A stretch of 64,000 nucleotides of DNA from JBBIGV01 sp037447335. Lineage in GTDB: Bacteria; Bacteroidota; Ignavibacteria; Ignavibacteriales; Ignavibacteriaceae. Below the pieces are notes generated by a model. The model saw only the letters and a list, made by a program, of their open reading frames with translations. It ran no database searches and had not been told where the DNA came from. The DNA lies in the NCBI GenBank assembly GCA_037447335.1, contig JBBIGV010000009.1, forward strand, positions 13,269-77,268. The letters run 5' to 3'. Position numbers and translations under genes: made by a program. Shown here piece by piece: positions 53,621-61,249 of the stretch; the stretch's first letter is position 1, and every line of letters begins with the position of its first letter.

Positions 53621-54751
53621 ATGAAAGTACCATTTCTGGATCTTAAGACGCAATATCTCTCTATCAAAGATGAAATTAATAATGCAATACAAAATGTTCT
53701 GGACAACACGTCCTTCATTCTCGGGAAAGCAGTTACGGATTTCGAAAATGAGTTTGCTAAAGCACACGATGTTAAATATTGTATTGGTACAAGTTCAGGT
53801 ACCGATGGTAATCATATGGTCTTGTGGGCTTCAGGAATCGGACCTGACGATGAGGTTATTGTACCAGCCAATACCTTTATCGCTACAGCGTGGGGAGCCA
53901 CGTTATGCGGCGCTAGGCCCGTGTTTGTTGATTGTGATCCTCAAAGCTATAATATTGATCCATCGAAAATAGAAGCTGCTATTACAAAAAAAACCAAAGC
54001 AATTGTAGCCGTCCATCTTTACGGTCAGCCCGCAGATATGGATGCTTTGAACAAAATAGCAAAGCAGCACAATCTTATGCTCGTAGAAGATTGTGCCCAA
54101 GCTCATTTATCAGAATATAAAGGAAAGAAGGTTGGTGGCTTATCAGTTGCATCTTCTTTTAGTTTTTATCCGGGCAAGAATCTCGGAGCATATGGCGAAG
54201 CGGGAGCAGTTCTCACAAACGATGAAAACCTTTTCGCTAGATTTAAAATGTTAAGGGAACACGGTCAATCAGAAAAATATTATCACGAAACGCTTGGTCA
54301 TAACTACAGGATGGAAGGTATACAGGGAGCAGTTTTGGGAGTTAAGTTAAAATATCTTGACAAGTGGACCGAGGGTAGGCGTCGTGCAGCTAATTATTAT
54401 CGTGAGGCACTATCAAATATTAAGGAAATATCTTTACCGGTTGAGATGGAATATGGTAAACACGTTTATCACCTTTTCGTTATCAAAGTAATAGCAGATG
54501 GAAAGGCGAACAGAACTGAAAAGAGAAACAAACTACAGCAGTATTTATCAGAGAAAGGTATTGGAACCGGACTACATTATGCCATCCCACTGCATCAACA
54601 AAACTGTTTCAATAATCTTGGTTATAAATATGGCGATTTTCCGGTTACGGAGGAACTGGCAGAGTCAGGCTTATCATTGCCAATGTTCCCGGAATTAACT
54701 CAGGGTCAGGTTAATTATATTGCTGAAGCTATAAAAAATTTTTTTAGTTAG
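53621..54751 (+). CDS. DegT/DnrJ/EryC1-family sugar aminotransferase
   Basis: PLP enzyme of 376 residues that transfers an amino group to a keto-sugar nucleotide. KVPFLDLKTQYLSIKDEI is the family start, GTSSGTDGNHMVLWA and EVIVPANTFIATAWGA mark the cofactor pocket, VEDCAQAHLSEYKGKKVG precedes, and the PLP lysine is Lys186 in FYPGKNLGAYGEAG. HNYRMEGIQGAVL and GTGLHYAIPLHQQ follow. The pattern and the neighbouring Gfo/Idh dehydrogenase and hexapeptide acyltransferase match the three-gene set for 3-amino/3-acetamido sugars (WbpB/E/D or Fdt-like). It is the first gene of the plus-strand arm. Confidence 0.94.
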   Translation: MKVPFLDLKTQYLSIKDEINNAIQNVLDNTSFILGKAVTDFENEFAKAHDVKYCIGTSSGTDGNHMVLWASGIGPDDEVIVPANTFIATAWGATLCGARPVFVDCDPQSYNIDPSKIEAAITKKTKAIVAVHLYGQPADMDALNKIAKQHNLMLVEDCAQAHLSEYKGKKVGGLSVASSFSFYPGKNLGAYGEAGAVLTNDENLFARFKMLREHGQSEKYYHETLGHNYRMEGIQGAVLGVKLKYLDKWTEGRRRAANYYREALSNIKEISLPVEMEYGKHVYHLFVIKVIADGKANRTEKRNKLQQYLSEKGIGTGLHYAIPLHQQNCFNNLGYKYGDFPVTEELAESGLSLPMFPELTQGQVNYIAEAIKNFFS

Positions 54752-55317
54752 AAAAATTGTAATTGGCTTATATTATTACTTAAAGGTTTATTTGCTGATT
54801 TCAGTTAAATAAATTTACTGCAATAAGGTCAACTATTGCATTTATTCGTTTAATTAGATACGTTTGTTATAGTAAAAGTTGTGGGCAAAACACTTTTACT
54901 TAGTGACTGATTAATTGCTTAAAACTTAGTATAGGTAAGTTTTGGACAGTGGAGGGCTTCGTTACCCTTTAAGGGTATTCGAACAATATAATAATATACC
55001 GGATTTATTCCGTGGATGGGCCATACTCTTTCTTAGCTTCATTCGAAATTATCAGCAGACAATTTTTTTGAAGTTAAAGAAAAGTTATGCTTTCATTTAT
55101 CAATTGCCATGCCCTCAATCGAAACCTCTGCACTTGTTCATACTAATATCATAACTAAGCAATTTCTCAATATGAAACCGGGAATTGAATAAAAAAGCAT
55201 TTTAATGCAAATAAAAAGAAACTTTTTTATTGGCACTCTTTTAGAATTCTTTAATCGGTTGTTTATGATCATCAGGTTTTAGTTTGAATTATGTAACTAA
55301 ATTTTTAAGATTCAAAA
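54752..55317. other. 566-bp non-coding region with two inverted repeats
   Basis: No credible gene: the only short frame (54942-55154) starts with TTG, lacks a ribosome site and has no recognisable sequence. AGTAAAAGT and ACTTTTACT (54871-54879 and 54892-54900) form a perfect nine-pair stem with a 12-base loop but without a following T run, so it is not a simple terminator. TACCCTTTAAGGGTA (54963-54977) is a perfect short palindrome 63 bases on. Both could be operator or RNA elements controlling the initiating transferase downstream. Confidence 0.45.
54871..54900 (+). repeat. Nine-pair inverted repeat upstream of the initiating transferase
   Basis: Perfect inverted repeat AGTAAAAGT ... ACTTTTACT with a G-rich 12-base loop. 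It lies 120 bases after the DegT stop and about 420 bases before the WcaJ-like ATG. It is not followed by a T tract. Confidence 0.55.
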
Positions 55318-56757
55318 ATGCGGAAAACTCCCAAATACAAGTATCTTTTTGCAATAACTGACGTTACGGTTATTTTTATTTCCTTCATGCTAAGTCTGTT
55401 TTATCTCCGGCAGGACAAAAGTTTAACATTTACTGAATTTATTGATTCTGCTGGCTCTTTGCTCATAATTTTCTTTGTGCTTTCAATTATATTTGTTTTC
55501 ATATTCCAGTTTAACCATCTATACCGCATTAATATAATTTTAACACGGGCGGCGCACCTTGCAAATATTGTTAAGGCATTGTATTATGGAGCATTAAACA
55601 TAGTATTGGTTTCTTTCCTCATCAGATCATCATCAGTGGTCGATTCGAAGTATTTGTTATTTGTGTTTGTACTGTTTGCATTACCGCTTTTGTATGTAGT
55701 TAGGGCTGAAATACTCCGTGCAATTTATTTAACGCTTAAAAGCAATCAGTTTAAACGCAATGTGGTGATAGTTGGTAATGGTAAATCCAGGAAATTATTA
55801 GCTACAAAGCTGATATATGAAAACCCGATTGGATTAGACATAATAGGTTTTATTGATGATAAAAACATTGTTACCCAGGAACAATTAAACGGTATCCGGG
55901 TACTGGGGGCTTTAAATAATATTAACCAAATTGTAAAGCAGTACGATATTGATGAAGTTTTAATAGCAGTTGATGATGAAGAATATACGCATCTTCTTGA
56001 AGTTCTCGATATTTGCAAGGGGCTCGATGTAACAGTTACACTTAGCTCAGAACAATTTGACGTGGTTGCTCAAAAATTAAAAACCGAAAAGTATGCTGAT
56101 ATTCCTGTCCTTGATGTATCACCTCATTACAATAATTATATTACATTATTCTTAAAGAGATCATTTGACTTTATTGCATCCATAATCGGGTTAATTTTAC
56201 TCTCACCGTTGTTTTTAATTATAATTTTACTAATAAAAATATCTTCTGCCGGTCCTATATTCTATAAACAAGTCCGAATAGGCAAGTATGGTAAACCGTT
56301 TGATTTTTATAAATTCAGATCAATGAAAATGTTAAAAGGCGAGGACGAAGAACGCAGAAAAATGATGCTCGAATTCATGAAAACGACAAACAATAACGGA
56401 AATTCAACAAAAGTAATAAATGATAAGAGAGTAACATGGATAGGAAAGATATTAAGAAAAACTTCACTTGATGAACTACCACAGTTATTAAATGTAATTA
56501 AAGGAGATATGAGTTTAGTTGGACCGCGTCCCTGTCTGCCATATGAATTTGAAAATTATAATGAATGGCAGAAAAGAAGGCTGCAGGTTACCCCTGGCTG
56601 CACGGGAGTTTGGCAGGTTTGGGGTAGAAGTTCCGTTTCGTTTAAAGATTCAGTAATATTAGATTTATATTATATAAATAATATGTCACCATGGCTAGAT
56701 TTCCAATTAATACTTCAAACTATACCCACAATGCTTTTCGCCCGGGGAGGAAAATAA
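55318..56757 (+). CDS. Undecaprenyl-phosphate sugar-1-phosphate transferase (WcaJ/WbaP type)
   Basis: Polyprenyl glycosylphosphotransferase of 479 residues that starts repeat-unit assembly by moving a sugar phosphate onto undecaprenyl phosphate. Four to five N-terminal helices are followed by a CoA-binding-like domain (VVIVGNGKSRKLLATKL ... GLDIIGFIDDKNIV). The catalytic C-terminal half has a reentrant helix (FDFIASIIGLILLSPLFLIIIL), GPIFYKQVRIGKYGKPF, FYKFRSM, LRKTSLDELPQLLNV, GDMSLVGPRPCLPYE and PGCTGVWQVWGRS. It is complete and would initiate the polymer made by this locus. The first sugar is unknown. Confidence 0.95.
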   Translation: MRKTPKYKYLFAITDVTVIFISFMLSLFYLRQDKSLTFTEFIDSAGSLLIIFFVLSIIFVFIFQFNHLYRINIILTRAAHLANIVKALYYGALNIVLVSFLIRSSSVVDSKYLLFVFVLFALPLLYVVRAEILRAIYLTLKSNQFKRNVVIVGNGKSRKLLATKLIYENPIGLDIIGFIDDKNIVTQEQLNGIRVLGALNNINQIVKQYDIDEVLIAVDDEEYTHLLEVLDICKGLDVTVTLSSEQFDVVAQKLKTEKYADIPVLDVSPHYNNYITLFLKRSFDFIASIIGLILLSPLFLIIILLIKISSAGPIFYKQVRIGKYGKPFDFYKFRSMKMLKGEDEERRKMMLEFMKTTNNNGNSTKVINDKRVTWIGKILRKTSLDELPQLLNVIKGDMSLVGPRPCLPYEFENYNEWQKRRLQVTPGCTGVWQVWGRSSVSFKDSVILDLYYINNMSPWLDFQLILQTIPTMLFARGGK

Positions 56758-56803
56758 TTTCATTGTCCTCCTCATTTAATTCACTTGTTATTCCGGAGTT
56801 ACT

Positions 56804-57805
56804 ATGAAAATTGGTGTACTTGGTCTCGGTTATTGGGGACCTAATTTGATAAGAAATTTTCTTGCTCAGAGCACGGTTCAAAAGGTAGTCGGCTGTGATC
56901 TACTGGAGCAAAGACTTCAATTTATTAAATCGCGCTTCCCGTCTGTTGAACTGACAAATGATACTGATTCATTTTTTAAGAGTGACCTCGATGCAATAAT
57001 TATTGCAACGCCGGTCGATACTCACTTCAAGTTTGCTAAACAAGCATTGGAAGAAGGTAAACACATTTGGGTTGAAAAGCCGTTTACTTCTACATCAAAG
57101 CAGGCTGAAGAACTGATTGAACTGGCAGAGAAAAAAAATCTGAAAATATTTGTTGATCATACCTTTATTTATACGGGTGCTGTCCGAAAAATGAAAGAGC
57201 TTGTAGATAAAGGTGAACTTGGCAAAGTTCTTTATTTCGATTCTGAAAGAATTAATTTAGGAATTTTTCAACGTGACGTTAATGTAGTTTGGGATTTGGC
57301 ACCACACGACCTTTCCATTATGAATTACGTCCTTAATAATCCTCGTATTGCTGCTATCTGTACAACCGGAATAGCTAATTTCAATGGTTTTGAAAATGTC
57401 GCTCATCTAACTGTATATTTTCATGATAATTGTTTTGCTCATTTCCATGTAAACTGGACTTCACCTGTTAAGATACGCAGGATGATCATTGGTGGCGATA
57501 AGAAAATGCTGGTTTTTGATGATATGGAGAATTTTGAAAAAATAAAGGTGTATGATAGTGGTGTTGAAATGAAAACCACAGAAAGCATTCACCAGGCACT
57601 TGTTCAGTACAGAATTGGAGATATGTTCTCACCAAAAGTAAACCAAACAGAAGCATTAAGTTTAGGTGCTGAAGAATTTATTAATTCTATAAACGAGAAC
57701 AGAACTCCTTTAACAAGCGGATATGATGGATTAAATGTAGTTAAAATTCTGGAAGCATGTGATATCTCCATTGCCAATAAAGGTAAGTTGATAGAAATTA
57801 AATAA
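56804..57805 (+). CDS. Gfo/Idh/MocA-family sugar dehydrogenase (WbpB/WlbA-like)
   Basis: NAD-dependent oxidoreductase of 333 residues. KIGVLGLGYWGPNLIRNF is the Rossmann start, DAIIIATPVDTHFKFAKQAL and GKHIWVEKPFT give the EKP motif with the catalytic lysine, and VWDLAPHDLSIMNYVL the conserved His region. With the DegT aminotransferase and the next acyltransferase it fits the route 3-OH to 3-keto to 3-amino to 3-acetamido on a UDP-hexose or hexuronate, as in WbpB/WbpE/WbpD. A 6-dehydrogenase (WbpA) is not in the window. 46 bases after the initiating transferase, GGAG-type ribosome site. Confidence 0.9.
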   Translation: MKIGVLGLGYWGPNLIRNFLAQSTVQKVVGCDLLEQRLQFIKSRFPSVELTNDTDSFFKSDLDAIIIATPVDTHFKFAKQALEEGKHIWVEKPFTSTSKQAEELIELAEKKNLKIFVDHTFIYTGAVRKMKELVDKGELGKVLYFDSERINLGIFQRDVNVVWDLAPHDLSIMNYVLNNPRIAAICTTGIANFNGFENVAHLTVYFHDNCFAHFHVNWTSPVKIRRMIIGGDKKMLVFDDMENFEKIKVYDSGVEMKTTESIHQALVQYRIGDMFSPKVNQTEALSLGAEEFINSINENRTPLTSGYDGLNVVKILEACDISIANKGKLIEIK

Positions 57806-57827
57806 AATCTAATTATAATATACTTGT

Positions 57828-58295
57828 ATGGAAAAGAAAAATATTAATAATGTAAAGCTTGGCAAGGATGTGAAGATTTTCGATTTTGTTAATCTTTACG
57901 GTTGCAGTATAGACGATTATACCAAAATCGGTACTTTTGTCGAAGTTCAAAAGAATGCGACTATTGGGAAAAATTGTAAAATCTCATCGCATACATTCAT
58001 CTGTGAAGGAGTTCACATTGAAGATAATGTATTTATCGGTCACAATGTTACTTTTATCAACGACAAGTTTCCACGCGCAACAAATGAAGATGGATCAATG
58101 CAAACTGAGACCGACTGGCATGTTGAAGAAACCTTCATAAAGAAGGGAGCATCAATAGGTTCTTCAGCAACAATTTTGTGCGGTGTTACAATAGGTGAAA
58201 ACGCAATTGTTGGAGCTGGCTCGGTTGTTACAAAGGATGTTCCTTCCGGAGTTATTGTTGCAGGTGTACCTGCAAAGATTATAAAAAAGGTATAA
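57828..58295 (+). CDS. Hexapeptide-repeat N-acetyltransferase (WbpD/WlbB-like)
   Basis: Acyltransferase of 155 residues folded as a left-handed beta-helix: repeated hexapeptides (VKLGKDVKIFDFVNL, IDDYTKIGTFVEVQ, ATIGKNCKISSHTFIC, VHIEDNVFIGHNVTFIND) with a loop RATNEDGSMQTETDW before the last coils and the ending GAGSVVTKDVPSGVIVAGVPAKIIKKV. FINDKFPRA is typical of the WbpD/WlbB group that acetylates the 3-amino group of UDP-sugars. It is the last gene of the arm and is followed at once by a strong terminator. Confidence 0.92.
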   Translation: MEKKNINNVKLGKDVKIFDFVNLYGCSIDDYTKIGTFVEVQKNATIGKNCKISSHTFICEGVHIEDNVFIGHNVTFINDKFPRATNEDGSMQTETDWHVEETFIKKGASIGSSATILCGVTIGENAIVGAGSVVTKDVPSGVIVAGVPAKIIKKV

Positions 58296-58299
58296 AAAA

Positions 58300-58333
58300 A
58301 GAGATGCTTTTTGTTCAGCATCTCTGTTTTTTT
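58300..58333. terminator. Strong intrinsic terminator
   Basis: AGAGATGCT pairs fully with AGCATCTCT around an eight-base loop, followed by G and a run of seven T. An A run precedes the stem, so it can also stop transcription of the small minus-strand gene coming from the right. It marks the end of the plus-strand glycan arm. Confidence 0.92.
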
Positions 58334-58391
58334 GTGTACGTATTTTATTTACTCCCATCTGTTATTGACGGATCGGAGACTCTGTGAAAAA

Positions 58392-58604
58392 TTACCCTAA
58401 AACCAGCACACTCAACAAACTTACCAATACAATAAAGTAAGCAACACTTAACTTCGATTTTAATTCCTTGGTAAATCGTCTAGAGGAGTCTTCAGAAAGA
58501 ATTTTTTCTGAAGCGAAATAAACCTTATAAAATCTCTGCGTATTCACTGTCCTGTTCATAACATTTAATTCTTCAATATTGTTAATTCTCTCAGTTACTT
58601 TCAT
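58392..58604 (-). CDS. Small C-tail-anchored membrane protein
   Basis: Hypothetical protein of 70 residues: a charged N-terminal part (MKVTERINNIEELNVMNRT) and one C-terminal membrane helix (LSVAYFIVLVSLLSVLVLG). GAGGG lies seven bases before the ATG. It is convergent with the acetyltransferase gene and shares its bidirectional terminator. I do not recognise the family. Confidence 0.55.
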   Translation of the reverse strand: MKVTERINNIEELNVMNRTVNTQRFYKVYFASEKILSEDSSRRFTKELKSKLSVAYFIVLVSLLSVLVLG

Positions 58605-58872
58605 TTTGCCCTCATTACCTTTTTAACACAGATTTTGAACAATATTAAGGGATTATTGTGCCATATTACAAAGGGCATAAAATAATGACTGTTTAAGTCA
58701 TTCTCATAATAAGAATAAAAATTCTGTAAGAATTACCTGTAATTAAGAAAAAAGTTTATTTGATTTCTAAGATTTGAAAAAAGGTGAGTAATTCAGTTTA
58801 TACGCAAATGATCTAAAAAGATTTATTTGATTTGAATATTCAAATCATAAAAACCGTTACGTAAACCGGTTC
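58605..58872. other. Non-coding junction region left of the repeat island
   Basis: AT-rich, no gene seen. It would contain the promoter of the small minus-strand gene. The base composition and style change sharply at about 58860, where the hairpin repeat begins, so this is the probable left border of the acquired segment. Confidence 0.4.
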
Positions 58873-58965
58873 GCGGCTTTGCGAAATGGCGGATTTAGAA
58901 GCACAAAACTTTCAATAAGCACTACCGTTCAATTTAGCACTGCACCGCCACTTTTGCAAAACCGC
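58873..58965. repeat. Bacteroidota-type intergenic hairpin repeat
   Basis: The arms GCGGCTTTGCGAAATGGCGG (58873-58892) and CCGCCACTTTTGCAAAACCG plus C (58945-58965) are inverted copies with about two differences and one extra base. The 50-base centre holds TTCAATAAGCAC and TTCAATTTAGCAC, an internal direct repeat. I recall elements of this form, with AAAACCGCTGTT at the right end, as frequent between genes in Bacteroidota genomes. It marks foreign DNA or a recombination hot spot at the edge of the island. Confidence 0.65.
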
Positions 58966-59287
58966 TGTTGGCATCTGGTGTTTTTTCGTTCGTCTTTGTA
59001 AACCATTGTCAGTGTTGGGTTTGAGTGTCATTGTCTGTTGGGTTGTGCGTTGCGTTTTTTATTTTTTTTGAAGGGATGGAAATTTTTTAAAACCAATTTT
59101 TCTTGGGTGGCATTTGCAAGCTCTTTGACAAAGCTTTGGTTCGTGCGTGGGCTTGCGGGGCTTTGACAATGTGCTTGCAAATAGGGCGGGGTATTACCTG
59201 TCATTGTGCAATTTGTGCTATTAATGTGCAATTGTTCCATTGTCTGCTGTTTAGTTGATGACGCAATTGACGCAATTATGACGCAAT
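58966..59287. other. Gene-free stretch with repeat-like content
   Basis: No real gene. A minus-strand frame (59028-59291) reads through it, but its product is composed of PPYLQAHCQSPASPRTNQ-like and ATQEK...KKNKKRNAQPNRQ segments, a type of spurious translation I associate with Bacteroidota intergenic repeats, and it overlaps the true end of the neighbouring pseudogene. T-rich and G-rich blocks alternate in the first half. Confidence 0.5.
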
Positions 59288-59288
59288 T
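59260..59288. repeat. Three short tandem copies of GACGCAATT
   Basis: GACGCAATT occurs at 59260-59268, 59269-59277 and 59280-59288, the third after two extra bases. The last copy overlaps the original stop codon of the AlbA_2 gene. It could be a replication-slippage product. Confidence 0.7.
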
Positions 59289-60607
59289 CAATTTAGCGTA
59301 TAAAATGCCCCTGCTCCCTTTTGTCCACTTGGTTTTATTAGTTGTTTATCAATTAATTCTTTTAAATCTCTTGTTGCCGTTTCTCTTGAAACATCATTCA
59401 AAGTCTGATAGTCGCTGTTCGTAATTTTCCCTTTCTCTTTCACATACAACACCGCTTTTACTTGTCGCTCGTTCAGGTCAAGTGATTGCAGATACTTTTC
59501 ATTGTAAATGTCTTTGCGAAACTCTACAGAAATGTCGCTTGAATCGTAAGTAAAAACTGGTTCGGGGATTCCTGCTTTTTTACATTCGTTGATGATTTTA
59601 ATAGTTCCTCGTCTTCAAGATTCAATGTAACCACTGCGAAATAAAGAGTTTGCAATGTCGGGGTTGTATGGTCTTGAAGCGTGTTTTTCCAATAAGTTTT
59701 TTATTGTCCAATTTTCGGGTAGTTGACCTTCGTTCCAGAAAATGATTTTGTCGCTGTAAACGCTGATTTGAATGGGAACTCCGCCCGAATAGTCTTTGTG
59801 TGCAATAGCATTCAGCAAAGCCTCTCTTACGGCTTCTTTCGGATATTCAAATTTCTCTACACGGTTAATGCCTTCGTAACTGATTTCGGCTTTGATGTAT
59901 TTCGTAAACAGCAAATCCATTGTTTTCTCAATTTGCTCAAACAAGTTGCCGTGAATTTCATCCTGAAATTTCAAATCATAATCCGATTGAAAATATCCGA
60001 TTTTGATGTAAGCACCCGTTACAAATTTTTCAGGGTTAGGATGAAAAAGCAGAATGGCAGCACGTTTCAGAAATTCCCCTTCTTTCAACTGCAAATTCTC
60101 TATCAAATGTTCGTTGCTGTCGGTTAAGCTGTCTTCACCTATTCGCTGACTTTTCAAAGCCCGTTTACGGAAAAATTCAAAAGTTTCCTGCTTCAAATCT
60201 TTTACCAAAACTTTAGGAACAGGCACGCCATCCCAACGCTTACCTTTTTTCTGCAAAAGAAATTTATCTAATGCAGCACCTTTCAATTCCTGTTTGGTGC
60301 TACCGCTTCTAAAGTGATACTGACCTTTGTAATTTACAGGGTGAGGATACGATTCCACCACAATTTCCAGAAACTCGCCTTGTTTGCTTTTGTGCAAATT
60401 CACATCTACCAAAATACCCAAAGTATCTTTCACCTTGTTTGGAATTTCTTCCATTAACTTTTTAGAATCAGAAATGCCAATTACATTTCCTACATCATCT
60501 TTACCGATGAAAATTGTGCCACCGTTTGCATTGGCAAAGCCGCATATCCATTTCAGATATTCGTCTCGCCAACTTTGTTTGTATTCTATGTTTTGGGTTT
60601 CACTCAT
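59288..60607 (-). pseudogene. AlbA_2 / RecG-like ATP-binding transcriptional regulator, broken by an in-frame TGA
   Basis: The intact frame would encode about 439 residues. The first 330 contain an AlbA_2 (Schlafen-like) domain (IEYKQSWRDEYLKWICGFAN, GTIFIGKDDVGNVIGI) and a HATPase-like part (EYPKEAVREALLNAIAHKDYSGG, IFWNEGQLP). After RSGYIES the frame hits TGA (59615-59617) and then continues without a shift for 108 codons: RRGTIKIINECKKAGIPEP ... a winged-helix end LNERQVKAVLYVKEKGKIT ... GAFYTLN. Family members read GYIESWGRGT here, so TGG GGA became TGA AGA through two G-to-A changes. The product lacks its DNA-binding end. Its ATG overlaps the stop of a methyltransferase remnant (ATGA), pointing to an old restriction-modification operon. 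Confidence 0.85.
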
Positions 60608-60705
60608 TTCCCCTCTACAATTTTTATTTCTTCGTCCGTCAACTCGTAAAGTTGGTAGACCAATAGGTCAATTTGGTTTATTTCGTCATTTATTTTCAAT
60701 TCCAT
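60604..60705 (-). pseudogene. Remnant tail of a DNA methyltransferase gene
   Basis: A 33-codon frame ends QIDLLVYQLYELTDEEIKIVEGK, nearly the same as the end of the Eco57I-like gene to its right (QIDSLVYELYDLTEEEIKIIENA). The rest of the gene is missing, replaced by the IS200-like TnpA gene, whose end overlaps it by 20 bases. So a second methyltransferase or specificity gene once preceded the AlbA_2 gene. Confidence 0.7.
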
Positions 60706-61120
60706 ATAATCTTATAAACTCATCATATTCCTTCTGAAACGTTTTCTTTTGATGATGTGATTTCTGATTTTTAATGTATTCAAATACTTTATCAACACCT
60801 GATTCGGAAACAGAATAAGCAGCATAGCCGGTTTGCCATGCAAATTTCTCTGCAATCAAATTGTTTTGATTAATGAAATGAGAGCTGCTACCTTTTACTT
60901 GCTTAATAATTTCGGCAATTGATTTTTGAGGACTTAGCAAAAATAAACAATGGATGTGGTCGGGCATACCGTTGATGATTCTTACCGGACAACCTTGTTC
61001 ACGCAATTGTTCTGCAATAAATTGATATACCTTTTGTTCAATGTTTTGATAAATCAACGGCATTCGCTCTTTGGTTGCCCAAATAGCGTGAATCCAAATT
61101 TTGTTATACGAATGTGGCAT
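60686..61120 (-). mobile_element. IS200/IS605-type TnpA (Y1 HUH transposase), REP-associated
   Basis: Complete 144-residue single-strand transposase. HIHAIWATKERMPLI-type start (YNKIWIHAIWATKERMPL), HUH motif as DHIHCLFLL, and the catalytic tyrosine in VDKVFEYIKNQKSHH. Such proteins move as single strands and recognise short hairpins. The adjacent 61137-61244 stretch contains three palindromes, consistent with REP-type target or end hairpins. No tnpB accessory gene is present. It has disrupted the restriction-modification operon: a methyltransferase tail lies at its left end. Confidence 0.9.
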
Positions 61121-61136
61121 AAATTATTAAATAATT

Positions 61137-61244
61137 AAACCGTTAAAACGGTTTGGGTTTTGTTATCGTTTTGCATAGCCAACGGTTTAAACCGTTGGCT
61201 ATATGGTTTGTTAATCAATATTATAACAATGGTTTTAACCATTT
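61137..61244. repeat. Cluster of three palindromes next to the TnpA gene
   Basis: AAACCGTTAAAACGGTTT (61137-61154), a perfect 28-base palindrome with the 14-base arm ATAGCCAACGGTTT (61175-61202), and AATGGTTTTAACCATT (61229-61244). All three contain the related core AACGGTTT or AATGGTTT. Perfect, related hairpins beside a Y1 transposase are the hallmark of REP/BIME-like units. Confidence 0.85.
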
Positions 61245-61249
61245 TTTAG

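Noticed and set aside
54871..54900. Terminator after the DegT gene
   Set aside because: Stable stem but no T run follows; kept as an inverted repeat only.
54942..55154. Possible 70-residue gene in the leader of the initiating transferase
   Set aside because: TTG start, no ribosome site, no recognisable or balanced protein composition, and it crosses a palindrome.
59028..59291. Hypothetical 87-residue minus-strand protein
   Set aside because: Repeat-derived composition, overlaps the original end of the AlbA_2 gene in another frame, no ribosome site.
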